From JABMMZ01 sp044341025 (GTDB lineage Bacteria; Bacteroidota; Bacteroidia; NS11-12g; UBA955): DNA of 64,000 bases. A model generated the notes under the pieces. That model searched no databases, was not told the DNA's origin, and worked only from the letters and a program-made list of their open reading frames with translations. Location: positions 1 to 64,000 of the forward strand of contig JBIISM010000013.1 of the NCBI GenBank assembly GCA_044341025.1, in the 5' to 3' direction. Made by a program: the position numbers and the translations under genes. Shown in pieces: positions 25,277 through 33,008 of the stretch (its first letter is position 1; the number at the start of each line of letters is the position of its first letter).

Positions 25277-25328
25277 GCATCTGCCTTACAAGCAGAGGGT
25301 CACTGGTTCGAACCCAGTAGCTCCCACT
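25277..25328 (+). repeat. attR core: 52-bp copy of the tRNA-Val 3' half
   Basis: This is identical to 10458-10509 and holds the anticodon arm, T arm and 3' acceptor strand, but no 5' half. It is the original chromosomal 3' end left behind by integration, so it is not a functional tRNA. Confidence 0.93.
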
Positions 25329-25333
25329 GATAA

Positions 25334-25378
25334 GAGAGTGAATGTGAAAGCGAATGCGGAAACTTCACTCTCTTTTTT
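25334..25378 (+). terminator. Original tRNA-Val terminator, now after attR
   Basis: GAGAGTGAA (25334-25342) pairs with TTCACTCTC (25364-25372), followed by six T. It follows the tRNA fragment at the same distance as the element terminator follows the intact tRNA. Confidence 0.75.
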
Positions 25379-25462
25379 CATTCACACTCATTCTCACATT
25401 CGCTCTAAAAACTCTCTAATTTCAATTTGTACATTTTTGAATTATTGCTTAATTTTACTATT

Positions 25463-25585
25463 ATGTGTTATTTTTATATACTTTATTCAAACATGCTTGA
25501 CAAATACTACATAGGTCATACTTGTGATGTGTTAAATACCACCTTCGCCAAGCGCCAAACCGTTACTTGTCCGAAACCATTATAA
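25463..25585 (+). pseudogene. GIY-YIG endonuclease gene, truncated
   Basis: The frame MCYFYILYSNMLDKYYIGHT is the start of a small GIY-YIG (UvrC/YhbQ-like) protein: Y-F-Y then Y-Y-I-G. After CDVLN it switches to unrelated residues and stops at 40 aa, less than half of the usual ~85-95. The rest of the gene is not visible nearby; the mazEF region follows instead. Confidence 0.65.
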
Positions 25586-25607
25586 GTGAAATAAATTTGT
25601 AAGAATC

Positions 25608-25642
25608 ATTTTAATGTAGTTACTTTGTAATTACATTAAAAT
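25608..25642 (+). promoter_or_regulatory. mazEF promoter with overlapping operator palindrome
   Basis: ATTTTAATGTA (25608-25618) and TACATTAAAAT (25632-25642) form a perfect 11-bp inverted repeat with a 13-base spacer. The spacer contains the -7-like TTACTTTG (25620-25627), and TTTG at 25596-25599 is 20 bases upstream. A dimeric antitoxin bound here would cover the promoter, the usual autoregulation of toxin-antitoxin operons. Confidence 0.65.
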
Positions 25643-25649
25643 TTAGACA

Positions 25650-25895
25650 ATGGATATTCCTTTAATCTCAATTGGAAACTCAAAAGGTATTAGACTTTCC
25701 AAAACAATACTTGAAAAATATAATATTCAAGATACTGTCGAATTAATATTTGAAAAAGGTTTTATTATTTTAAAACCGAAGACTTCAGCTAGAAATGGTT
25801 GGGAGAAGTCTTTTAAGAAAATGCACGAAAATGGAGATGACAACCAATTAATGGCAGACGTATTTAATGACGAAAGTTTTGAAGAATGGAAATAA
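25650..25895 (+). CDS. mazE: MazE/AbrB-type antitoxin
   Basis: The 81-aa protein starts with a SpoVT/AbrB swapped-hairpin DNA-binding domain (ISIGNSKGIRLSKTILEKYN, then VELIFEKGFIILKP). An acidic, disordered C-terminal tail (FNDESFEEWK) follows, the part that inserts into the toxin. It overlaps mazF by ten bases. It should neutralise MazF and repress its own promoter at the palindrome just upstream. Confidence 0.85.
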   Translation: MDIPLISIGNSKGIRLSKTILEKYNIQDTVELIFEKGFIILKPKTSARNGWEKSFKKMHENGDDNQLMADVFNDESFEEWK

Positions 25896-26209
25896 AACAG
25901 TATGAAATTGTTTTGGTTAATCTTGACCCTACAATCGGCAGTGAAATGAAAAAGACTCGCCCATGCGTTGTAATTTCTCCCAACGAAATGAATAAATATT
26001 TGCAGACAATTGTTATTGCCCCTATGACAAGCAATTCTAAAAGTTATCCGACAAGAGTTGCAGTTAAACATAATAAAACAAAAGGCTGGGTTGTTCTTGA
26101 TCAAATAAGAACTATTGACAGACAACGTATTGTGAAAATTCTTGATAAACTTTCCGAAAAAGATATTGATGAAGTCAAGACAATTATTCACGAGACATAT
26201 GTAGCATAA
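25886..26209 (+). CDS. mazF: MazF/PemK-type mRNA interferase toxin
   Basis: The 107-aa toxin of the MazF/PemK family shows IVLVNLDPTIGSEMKKTRPCVVISP, of which the GSEMKKTRPCVVISP part is the family's conserved loop. TIVIAPMTSNSKSYPTRV and GWVVLDQIRTIDRQRI follow. It cleaves RNA at specific short sites. Translation is coupled to mazE by a ten-base overlap. The pair lies about 320 bases outside attR, so it belongs to the chromosome or to an older insertion, not to the present element. Confidence 0.88.
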   Translation: MEIKQYEIVLVNLDPTIGSEMKKTRPCVVISPNEMNKYLQTIVIAPMTSNSKSYPTRVAVKHNKTKGWVVLDQIRTIDRQRIVKILDKLSEKDIDEVKTIIHETYVA

Positions 26210-26567
26210 AAACAAACGTCAGGTAACTACACGTACCAAAAATGCGGTTATTCGGCTTCGGCATTTGCAAAAGCGGTCGCTCCCGAGTCGCTAGATATTT
26301 AAGATATTTCATCTTTAAACTTATGCACAAAGCGAAAATCACTTCAGAATCAAAGTTGAAACGTCACCATTCTAAATAGCTCATAATGTTGCAGCTGGTC
26401 TTCAGGGTTTTCTAAATAAATTTAATGGTTATTTGGGTCCTCTAACAGATGAAATCAATCAATACAGCGCTAGGATAGATCTTTAATTTTCAAAAAACTG
26501 CTTTAATCTCTAGGATATTTTAATTCAAGTATTTTGAGATATTTCCCCCTAAATTTGAACTGCCTTT
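26210..26567. other. Intergenic relic sequence after mazF
   Basis: No intact gene is seen in these 358 bases. Bases 26382-26486 hold an in-frame gene tail on the + strand (HNVAAGLQGFLNKFNGYLGP to a stop), which reads like the end of a lost protein. Together with the truncated GIY-YIG gene before mazE, this suggests the toxin-antitoxin pair replaced older genes. Confidence 0.35.
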
Positions 26568-27215
26568 ATGAACCCTAAAGTTGCTGCCTTTTTAAACGAT
26601 GCCAATGCTTGGAAAGCCGAGTTGGAATGTCTTAGAAACATTGCAAACGACTGCGCCTTGGCCGAAGATTTTAAATGGGGTGTTCCTTGTTATACCTTCA
26701 ATAACAGCAATGTGGTTTTAATCCATGGGTTTAAAAAGTATTGCGCCATCTTGTTTGTGAAAGGTGCGCTTTTAAGTGATTCGAAAAACATTTTGGTACA
26801 ACAAACAGAGAATACCCAAGCCAGCCGTCAAATTCGCCTTACAAGTGTTCAAGAAATTGAAAGTCTTGAATCAGATATCAAAGCCTATATTTATGAAGCC
26901 ATAGAGATTGAAAAAGCCGGCTTGAAAGTTGAATTTAAACAAAGCAAAGAGCTTGATTTTGTACAAGAGCTGCAAAATAAATTGGAAGCCGATGCCACCT
27001 TTAACACTGCTTTTATGTCACTAACACCAGGGCGTCAAAGGGCATACAATATATTTTTCTCAGACAGCAAACAATCGGCTACCCGCATTTCTAGAATTGA
27101 AAAGTCGACCACTAGAATCCTAAAAGGGAAGGGGCTTAACGATTGCGTATGTGGCTTGTCTAAGAAAATGCCGTCTTGCGATGGCTCACACAAAATTCTC
27201 AAACCAATAGATTGA
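26568..27215 (+). CDS. YdeI/DUF1801 protein fused to a CDGSH iron-sulfur motif
   Basis: Residues 8-115 are a DUF1801/YdhG-like domain (DFKWGVPCYTF, then KKYCAILFVKGALL), and residues 125-180 a YdeI bacteriocin-protection-like segment (TPGRQRAYNIFF). The C terminus reads CVCGLSKKMPSCDGSH, which matches the CDGSH signature exactly: C193, C195, C204 and H208 would hold a [2Fe-2S] cluster. The protein may thus carry a redox-sensing tail. The physiological role of the family is unclear. Confidence 0.75.
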   Translation: MNPKVAAFLNDANAWKAELECLRNIANDCALAEDFKWGVPCYTFNNSNVVLIHGFKKYCAILFVKGALLSDSKNILVQQTENTQASRQIRLTSVQEIESLESDIKAYIYEAIEIEKAGLKVEFKQSKELDFVQELQNKLEADATFNTAFMSLTPGRQRAYNIFFSDSKQSATRISRIEKSTTRILKGKGLNDCVCGLSKKMPSCDGSHKILKPID

Positions 27216-27246
27216 TTTCAAAGACTTCAATCTTAATAAAATAAAA

Positions 27247-27621
27247 ATGAACAGATCAGAACAAATAAGCGCTCTGCGTACCGAAATTCCTACCGATGCC
27301 GAACGCAGCTCGCTGCCACTTGAACAATTTCAAAATTCAAGTTTGCGCCCCATACTCAAATTTCAAAACGATTTGTTTTTGGTCTATTTCAAATCCCAAT
27401 TAAATGGCGCTGAAATACCCGACTTTAAAATGGAAATTGAACAGTTTGTGAAATTGCGTTTGCAAAAGGATATGACCATCAGAAACACTTTAATTGGTAT
27501 GGTCTTAGCCCTTTTAACAGAAGATGAATTGCAATATTTCATTGAACATAAAAACGAGATGAATAAGCGCATAGTTGATATGCTAAGCCAGCGCATTGCC
27601 GAGCAATTGGGCAAGAAGTAA
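27247..27621 (+). CDS. Hypothetical helical protein
   Basis: The 124-aa protein has a hydrophilic first half and amphipathic helices at residues 55-118 (MEIEQFVKLRLQKDMTIRNT, then KRIVDMLSQRIAEQ). It follows the YdeI-CDGSH gene by 31 bases on the same strand, so it may share its mRNA. I do not recognise a family. Confidence 0.6.
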   Translation: MNRSEQISALRTEIPTDAERSSLPLEQFQNSSLRPILKFQNDLFLVYFKSQLNGAEIPDFKMEIEQFVKLRLQKDMTIRNTLIGMVLALLTEDELQYFIEHKNEMNKRIVDMLSQRIAEQLGKK

Positions 27622-27653
27622 AACATTAAAATTACATAGACTGTTTATTTCGT

Positions 27654-28124
27654 ATGAAATCAGTACTTAGATTACTTGCTTGTATTGTAATTTGTTTGGC
27701 CATTGGAGGTGTCTCTGGACTTGCTACCATAGGTGGTTTAAAGACTTGGTATCCCAATTTAATGAAACCGAGTTTTAATCCGCCCAATTATTTATTTGGA
27801 CCTGTATGGTCTGCGCTATATGCTTTGATGGGGCTTAGTTTGTATTTGATTCTAAAATCAGAAAAAAATGCAAATAGAAATCTCGCACTAAAAGTTTTCT
27901 TTTTACAATTGACTTTGAATTTTTCTTGGAGCTTCTTATTCTTTACGTTCAATTGGCTTGGCATTTCTTTTATTGAAATATTAGCCATTTGGGTTTGTAT
28001 ACTTTGGATGATCGTTTCTTTTTGGCGCTGCAACAAAACAGCTGCCCTTATCCAAATTCCATATTTATGTTGGGTAAGTTTTGCTTCGGTTTTAAACGGA
28101 AGCATATGGTTTCTCAATCTATAA
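27654..28124 (+). CDS. tspO: TspO/MBR (tryptophan-rich sensory) membrane protein
   Basis: The 156-aa protein has five TM helices. PNLMKPSFNPPNYLFGPVWS and ALYALMGLSLYLI are the TspO signature, and the typical NFSWSFLFF and CWVSFASVLNGSIWFLNL follow. TspO proteins bind porphyrins and affect tetrapyrrole and stress responses. Length and motif order are complete. Confidence 0.9.
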   Translation: MKSVLRLLACIVICLAIGGVSGLATIGGLKTWYPNLMKPSFNPPNYLFGPVWSALYALMGLSLYLILKSEKNANRNLALKVFFLQLTLNFSWSFLFFTFNWLGISFIEILAIWVCILWMIVSFWRCNKTAALIQIPYLCWVSFASVLNGSIWFLNL

Positions 28125-28158
28125 AAAAACCCGTCTTGTTGGTACAAGACGGGTTTTT
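28125..28158. terminator. Bidirectional terminator between tspO and the T9SS gene
   Basis: AAAAACCCGTCTTGT (28125-28139) and ACAAGACGGGTTTTT (28144-28158) form a perfect 15-bp stem with a 4-base loop. T runs lie on both strands, so it can serve the two convergent genes. Confidence 0.9.
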
Positions 28159-28180
28159 AAATATCAAATAAAAATCAATC

Positions 28181-30148
28181 TTAGTTGATTGTCATTTTCT
28201 TAGTTACAGAGTGGGTAGCAGTTTTTACTGTGTAGAAGTAAATACCAGCAGCCAAACCGTCAGCGTTCATGTTTATTGAATGGTTACCAGCACCTTTAGA
28301 ACCGAAGTCTTGCGTGCTAACAACTTGACCAGATACATTGGTGATTTCGATTGTAACATTAGACTCAGTGTTCAACCAAATGATAACATCTGAATTGCTG
28401 CTGAATGGATTTGGGAAGTTTTGAGAAACCACGAATACTTCTTGGTTTGCATCAAATTGCTCAACACCTAAGCTCCAAAGCGTTTGGATAGAACCGTCTA
28501 AAATTTTAGCAACTGGAATAGCCGCATACATGATGTCGTTGATACCAGAAGGGTGGTTGTTGTCTGCAGTGCTGTTGTTTTGTAGGTTTGTACCTGCAAT
28601 AGCATCTACTTGGAAAATAACGTGAACAAAATTGTTAACTTTCTTAGCAACGCAAGCGAATTCTTCTTCCAAGCCTTGTATTTGAGTGATGTCTTGAGAA
28701 GCAGCCCAATTGGCTCCACCATCAGAAGAGTGAACCATCATGATGTCTCTTAAGTTTACATTGTTAGCATCTACGTCTTGCTCCAATGGGAAAGAGAAAG
28801 TTACGAAAATATTGCCACTCGCATCAATACCGGCAGAAGGAGAGTGCAACAATGACGTGTTACCCAATCTAGCTACAGAAGAAATACCGTTGTTTTTTAA
28901 TGTTTGAGGAACCAAACCACCAGACAACGCTGCAGTATTACCAGCAGAAACATCTAATGTTCCGTTTTTGTCGCGGTCAAATTGAGAGCCGCCAGCAATG
29001 AATTGAACTTGGCCAGTGCTTTCGCTCCAGTGTGCCAATAAAGAAGTACCAGGAAAGAAGCTGTATGAAGCATCAGATGTATCGTCATCAAATACTTTAC
29101 TTACACCCCAAAATGCGTGAACTTTGTTGTTGTTGTCAATTAATACTTCAACAGAACCGTCACATACACTCGGCGTATCCAACATTAATTTTTTGTCGTT
29201 GTAAGGTGCATAGGCAAATGAATCAGCAATAATTCTTGTGAAAGTTGAACCATTGTCAGTAGACTTCCAAACCATAACGTCTTTTAATTGGTCACCAGTT
29301 ACAATAGCAACTACTGAACCACGCACATCAATTGCATATTCATCGCCACCACCAGAAGTTATACGGGTGCTGTCATAACCTGGTAATATTGAATGTTGAA
29401 TGTCCCAAGTTGCACCACCATCGGTAGAACGGCTGTAGGTCAAAGGCGCAAATACACCTTTTCTTTTTGGTGCTCTAGGCTCACCGGGTTGAGAGGAGTC
29501 AGCGTATGTTCCAATGCAGTGGAAATAGTTGCCGCTGTTGGCTACTCTGCCCCATAATGGTCTTAAACTGTTTTCAGTTAGAACTGAACTGCCCGAGGAC
29601 CATGAAGTGCTTCCAATAGCTGCATTATTAGACAATACATATCCGCCATTGGCCGCATCGTGTCCCATAACCCATTCTTTGCCGTTGTTCACACCAATTG
29701 AAGGCCACCCCAAACGAACACTTTCAACTCTGTTAGTTGGATTGCCTACGCTTAACCAACTGCTTAAGTTGAAGTGGTTGTAACCAGTTCCACGGTTTGC
29801 ATAGGTTGCATCATTTGAAGTTGTCCAAGCAACCGATACTTTTCCGTCGTCTTGTAATACAACTCTTCTACCAATACTTGCGTTGGTTTGTAAATCGTAG
29901 TAAGTGCTTCCAACTTTTACGAAATTATATGAAATAATCCCACGTTTTGCACTGCTTTTTGGTGCAGCTTTGCTTGCACCTGCATTTGCCATTGAATCAA
30001 ATGTGCTGTTGTCAACAGTGCCAGCAGTTTGGCTGCTAAGCAACTGAGGACCTCCAACCGTCATTTGACTAAATTTAGAGGCATCTTTGCTTTGAGAAAA
30101 TGCCATGAATGGCAAAACCAAAGCGGTAATAAGTAATTTTTTGTTCAT
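28181..30148 (-). CDS. Secreted BNR/sialidase-like protein with T9SS type A sorting domain
   Basis: From ATG 30148 the 655-aa product has a signal peptide (residues 1-18, ending AFSQ). The middle contains BNR/Asp-box-like repeats (YSRSTDGGATWD, KSTDNGSTFTR, HSSDGGANWAAS), as in sialidase-type beta propellers. The last ~80 residues carry the type A sorting domain: NFPNPFSSNSDVIIWL, then ISGQ-like NVSGQVVSTQD and LAAGIYFYTV. The protein is exported by the type IX system. Catalytic residues of a true sialidase are not evident, so the role may be binding. A frame extension to TTG 30157 is unlikely. Confidence 0.85.
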   Translation of the reverse strand: MNKKLLITALVLPFMAFSQSKDASKFSQMTVGGPQLLSSQTAGTVDNSTFDSMANAGASKAAPKSSAKRGIISYNFVKVGSTYYDLQTNASIGRRVVLQDDGKVSVAWTTSNDATYANRGTGYNHFNLSSWLSVGNPTNRVESVRLGWPSIGVNNGKEWVMGHDAANGGYVLSNNAAIGSTSWSSGSSVLTENSLRPLWGRVANSGNYFHCIGTYADSSQPGEPRAPKRKGVFAPLTYSRSTDGGATWDIQHSILPGYDSTRITSGGGDEYAIDVRGSVVAIVTGDQLKDVMVWKSTDNGSTFTRIIADSFAYAPYNDKKLMLDTPSVCDGSVEVLIDNNNKVHAFWGVSKVFDDDTSDASYSFFPGTSLLAHWSESTGQVQFIAGGSQFDRDKNGTLDVSAGNTAALSGGLVPQTLKNNGISSVARLGNTSLLHSPSAGIDASGNIFVTFSFPLEQDVDANNVNLRDIMMVHSSDGGANWAASQDITQIQGLEEEFACVAKKVNNFVHVIFQVDAIAGTNLQNNSTADNNHPSGINDIMYAAIPVAKILDGSIQTLWSLGVEQFDANQEVFVVSQNFPNPFSSNSDVIIWLNTESNVTIEITNVSGQVVSTQDFGSKGAGNHSINMNADGLAAGIYFYTVKTATHSVTKKMTIN

Positions 30149-30321
30149 GATTAACAATCGTATATTTTTGTTTTAATGGCGCAAAATACCTTGAAAATTG
30201 GAAATTATAAAATAAAAATTAAAATAATTATGAATTGAATAATACCCTTTTGTTATTTAATTCCTTGATCGGCTTTGGTGTAAAAACTTAAGCCTTAAAA
30301 ATGAGAGTATTGCAGATTTTG

Positions 30322-31371
30322 TTAAACCAATTTTAATTGATGTGGAATCTCGGCAATGCGCAAAATTTTAACCACCAATTCAATCATCAATTGTCCGTCG
30401 TCTGTGCCAGCATCATCAACGCCCTTAGATCTTAAGTCGTAATACTTCAAAAAAGCAAAGATTTGTTCAATCATTAAAGGCAAGTAATTTTCGCTTGCTT
30501 GCTTATAATCGTCCAAAAAGAATTCATTAACGCCCAATGTGCTGGCAATGTCTTTTCTTGGCTTGCTCTTGATGCCATGGTAGGTGTATACTTTTGAGAA
30601 ATAGGAGTATAAGTTTGCAATCAAAGGAATAATAGAATGCTGCTTGGTGTTCGATGCAAAATAATGGGTAATTTGAATCGACTTGTTGAAATTCTTTTGG
30701 CCTATGGCTTTTTGTAATTCAAAAATATTGTAGTCTTTGCTTACACCAATATTTTGTTCAATGTGTGTTACGCCAATAACGGCTACGTCTTCTTTTACAT
30801 TGATTAAAAGCTTGTCAACCTCATTGGCAATCTTACTTAAGTCGTTGCCCAAATAGTCTGCAATTAATTGAACCGCTTTAATGTCTATGGCCCTTTTCAT
30901 TGATCTGAAATAGGTTTCTATCCAAGGTGTGATTTCATAATCGCGCAGTCTTTCGGCCGTAAAATGGGTGTATTTGCCAAAAAGCTTTCCAACCTTTTTA
31001 CGCTTGTCTACTTTTTTGCCTTTGTAACACAAAACCAATATTGTGGTGGCACTTGGGTTTTCAACATAGTCTTCCAATAGCTCAATATCGCTTATGTTCT
31101 GAGCTTCTTTGATGATGATTAATTGGTATTCACTCATCATTGGGTAGCGCTTGGCGGCCATTTTAATCTCCAAAGGAGAAATGTCTTTGCCATAGGCAAT
31201 GGTTTGGTTAAAACTCTTTTCTTCTGGTTTTAGAACTTCCTGTTCTAGAGTTCTGGTAATTTCATCAATGTAAAAAGTTTCATCCCCTTCGAGCAAATAT
31301 ATGGGCATGAATTTTCTGCGCTTGATGTCGCCAACAATTTGATCGAATTTTATTGTGGTCTGATTCGCCAT
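30322..31371 (-). CDS. holA: DNA polymerase III delta subunit
   Basis: The 349-aa HolA is the clamp-loader subunit that opens the beta clamp. The N-terminal MPIYLLEGDETFYIDEITRT and the P-loop-less AAA+ fold with MSEYQLIIIKEAQ and NKVDK-like YKGKKVDKRKKVGKLF fit the family. The C-terminal SIIPLIANLYSYFSKVYTYH collar helices are typical. It is divergent from an HsdR-N-like gene. Confidence 0.9.
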   Translation of the reverse strand: MANQTTIKFDQIVGDIKRRKFMPIYLLEGDETFYIDEITRTLEQEVLKPEEKSFNQTIAYGKDISPLEIKMAAKRYPMMSEYQLIIIKEAQNISDIELLEDYVENPSATTILVLCYKGKKVDKRKKVGKLFGKYTHFTAERLRDYEITPWIETYFRSMKRAIDIKAVQLIADYLGNDLSKIANEVDKLLINVKEDVAVIGVTHIEQNIGVSKDYNIFELQKAIGQKNFNKSIQITHYFASNTKQHSIIPLIANLYSYFSKVYTYHGIKSKPRKDIASTLGVNEFFLDDYKQASENYLPLMIEQIFAFLKYYDLRSKGVDDAGTDDGQLMIELVVKILRIAEIPHQLKLV

Positions 31372-31391
31372 TATGTTTTAAGTTCGCAGAA

Positions 31392-31841
31392 GTGAAACTG
31401 AATTTTAAGTCCTACAATTTTACAACAAAAGAAGAACAAGGTAATACACTAATTTTCGACATTGTGAGGAAAAAGTATGTCGTCCTAACACCCGAAGAGT
31501 GGGTAAGGCAGCATATTATTCATTTTTTGATCGATGATTTGTCGGTTCCTGTTGGACTAATTTCTGTAGAAAGGGCACTCACTTTCAATGGTTTGAAAAA
31601 AAGATTTGACATTTGTGCGGCTACAAATACTGGAAGGATGTTCCTTCTTGTGGAATGCAAAGCACCAGGCGTGGCCTTGTCTAAAGCAACGCTGCACCAA
31701 GCAGGGATTTACCATCAAACATTAGGGGTACAATGCATACTTCTGAGCAATGGTCTCAACCACGTTGGCATGCTATGGGATGTTGAAAGTGAAAAATTTG
31801 TGCAAGTGTCTGAAATACCGAACTATTCGCTTTGGTCTTGA
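31392..31841 (+). CDS. Stand-alone HsdR N-terminal-like nuclease domain protein
   Basis: From GTG 31392 this is a protein of about 149 aa. EEWVRQHIIHFLIDDLSVP, then RFDICAATNTGRMFLLVECKAP shows D and ExK of a PD-(D/E)XK fold as in the HsdR N domain, with QAGIYHQTLGVQCILLSNGL following. Stand-alone proteins of this type next to holA are common in Bacteroidota and appear to be housekeeping, not restriction enzymes. The longer frame from 31353 would overlap the start of holA, so I prefer the GTG. The 3' end overlaps the convergent next gene by 19 bases. Confidence 0.75.
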   Translation: MKLNFKSYNFTTKEEQGNTLIFDIVRKKYVVLTPEEWVRQHIIHFLIDDLSVPVGLISVERALTFNGLKKRFDICAATNTGRMFLLVECKAPGVALSKATLHQAGIYHQTLGVQCILLSNGLNHVGMLWDVESEKFVQVSEIPNYSLWS

Positions 31842-33007
31842 GCATTAAACTGCTTAAATGGATTTCTTTTTTTCCATTCATCACCAATATTGCCTTCAAA
31901 CCAAGAGCCAATAAAATTGAAAGCCAGGCGAATGATGCCTGGTTTTACCCAAATGTAATTATAGTTCTCTACTGCATGCGCCCCAGCATTTGCTTTTGCT
32001 TCTCTGGCTGTTCGGCCCATTTCAATGGTTTTAAACCTATTGACGATTGCACATTTTATGCCGTCAAATAGTAAATTGAAATACAAGTTGTATTGCTTGT
32101 TGTACTCATAATCCAAGCCAATATAATGAATCTCCATTTTTGCTTTGTTAGGATAATAGATGTTGCTGCTAAAAGCTATCATCGTTTCTCCCAGATAGTA
32201 AGCATAAACTCTAAAATTCTCGCCTAAATTCTTTTTCATTTCAACAAAGTACTCTGCATTTAAAATGCCCAAAGCAATGCTCTGCTTTTGAACAATGTTT
32301 TGGTACAATTCTGTTATACGGCCTTTTTCTTCAACTAATTCTTCTACCCCCAGGTCTTTTATTGCCAAGGTTTGCATCGATTTCTGAATCTTTACTGCTC
32401 TTTGTCTATACTTTCTTGACAACACGTTTAAGTAGTCGTCGAAGCTATTCCATTCTTCTCGAATGTCCAACTCCATGGTTAAGTCTTGCTTAAACGATCT
32501 AAATTGGTGGCATGTAAATTGTTTTGGGGTGAATTCTCTTGAACAATCTTTCAATAAAATGCCACACAAGCCATTCTCTTTTTTTGTTTCCAAACGGTAC
32601 AATTGAAGACAATCAAAAATTTGCTCTCTGTGGCTCTTCTCAATGAAATAAAACCCTTGGAAGTTAACCCGAAACAAATTGCCGCAAATCAACAACTGTA
32701 CACTTTGTGTAATGATGCACTGCTTTAATTGCTTTAAGACCGGCCGGTCAAAAATATTGTGGTGGTAGTGTTTGCTGTTGAAATTAAAACATTGCAAATA
32801 CATAAGGCCTATGATTGCATTGTTTTGGTAAATGTTTACATACCTAAAATCAATGTCTTCAGGCTTTGCGTTTTCTAAAGCCTCGATGTCTGAATTGCGA
32901 AGGTGGTGTTGCTCTGGCAAAATTTTAGCCCATGTTTCCTTTACCTGTTGATAGGTGTAGGCAGTTTGAAAACTAAAGGTGTTTTGAACAGAACCTCGGT
33001 AAAACAT
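31823..33007 (-). CDS. GNAT/FemAB-like acyltransferase
   Basis: The 394-aa protein's C-terminal half (residues 170-350) reads as a GNAT/BioF2-like fold: FDDYLNVLSRKYRQRAVKIQ, FRVYAYYLGETMIAFSS, KAKMEIHYIGLDYEYNKQYN, then KTIEMGRTAREAKANAGAHA. FemAB-like enzymes transfer amino acids or acyl groups to cell-wall or lipid acceptors. The substrate is unknown. It lies one base after the TerC gene, so both are likely co-transcribed. Confidence 0.65.
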   Translation of the reverse strand: MFYRGSVQNTFSFQTAYTYQQVKETWAKILPEQHHLRNSDIEALENAKPEDIDFRYVNIYQNNAIIGLMYLQCFNFNSKHYHHNIFDRPVLKQLKQCIITQSVQLLICGNLFRVNFQGFYFIEKSHREQIFDCLQLYRLETKKENGLCGILLKDCSREFTPKQFTCHQFRSFKQDLTMELDIREEWNSFDDYLNVLSRKYRQRAVKIQKSMQTLAIKDLGVEELVEEKGRITELYQNIVQKQSIALGILNAEYFVEMKKNLGENFRVYAYYLGETMIAFSSNIYYPNKAKMEIHYIGLDYEYNKQYNLYFNLLFDGIKCAIVNRFKTIEMGRTAREAKANAGAHAVENYNYIWVKPGIIRLAFNFIGSWFEGNIGDEWKKRNPFKQFNAQDQSE

Positions 33008-33008
33008 T

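Larger units (their letters stand above)
10458..25328. mobile_element. 14.8-kb integrative element in tRNA-Val
   Basis: The element is bounded by the 52-bp att repeats, has an integrase 165 bp inside attR, an HTH excisionase-like gene next to it, and arm-type repeats at both ends. It carries a split primase-like gene, a terminase-small-like gene, iteron-like repeats and nuclease cargo. By eye it is more AT-rich than its surroundings. No conjugation, capsid or large-terminase genes are present, so it is not a self-transmissible ICE or complete prophage. It could be a satellite, a mobilisable island or a decaying prophage relic. Internal duplications and an inversion suggest decay or the fusion of two related elements. 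Confidence 0.88.

Noticed and set aside
25277..25328. Second tRNA-Val gene
   Set aside because: There is no 5' half: bases upstream of 25277 do not pair with the acceptor strand and no D arm is present. It is the att repeat.
10458..25328. Integrative conjugative element or full prophage
   Set aside because: No relaxase, type IV secretion, portal, capsid, tail or large terminase gene is visible between the att sites.
25275..25514. 79-aa frame starting inside attR
   Set aside because: It reads through the tRNA-Val fragment and the terminator stem; its residues (GSNPVAPTDK) are just translated tRNA sequence.
25727..26215. 162-aa frame opposite mazEF
   Set aside because: Its composition is biased to F, N, S and C, and it covers two well-supported genes in antisense.
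27788..28147. 119-aa frame opposite tspO
   Set aside because: tspO is certain from its motifs; the antisense frame runs into the terminator stem and has no family.
28181..30148. Active sialidase
   Set aside because: Asp-box-like repeats are present but the arginine triad and catalytic Tyr/Glu of sialidases are not recognisable.
31392..31841. Restriction/defence role for the HsdR-N-like gene beside holA
   Set aside because: It lies in a core-gene context and proteins of this type next to holA look conserved in the phylum, so defence is not supported.
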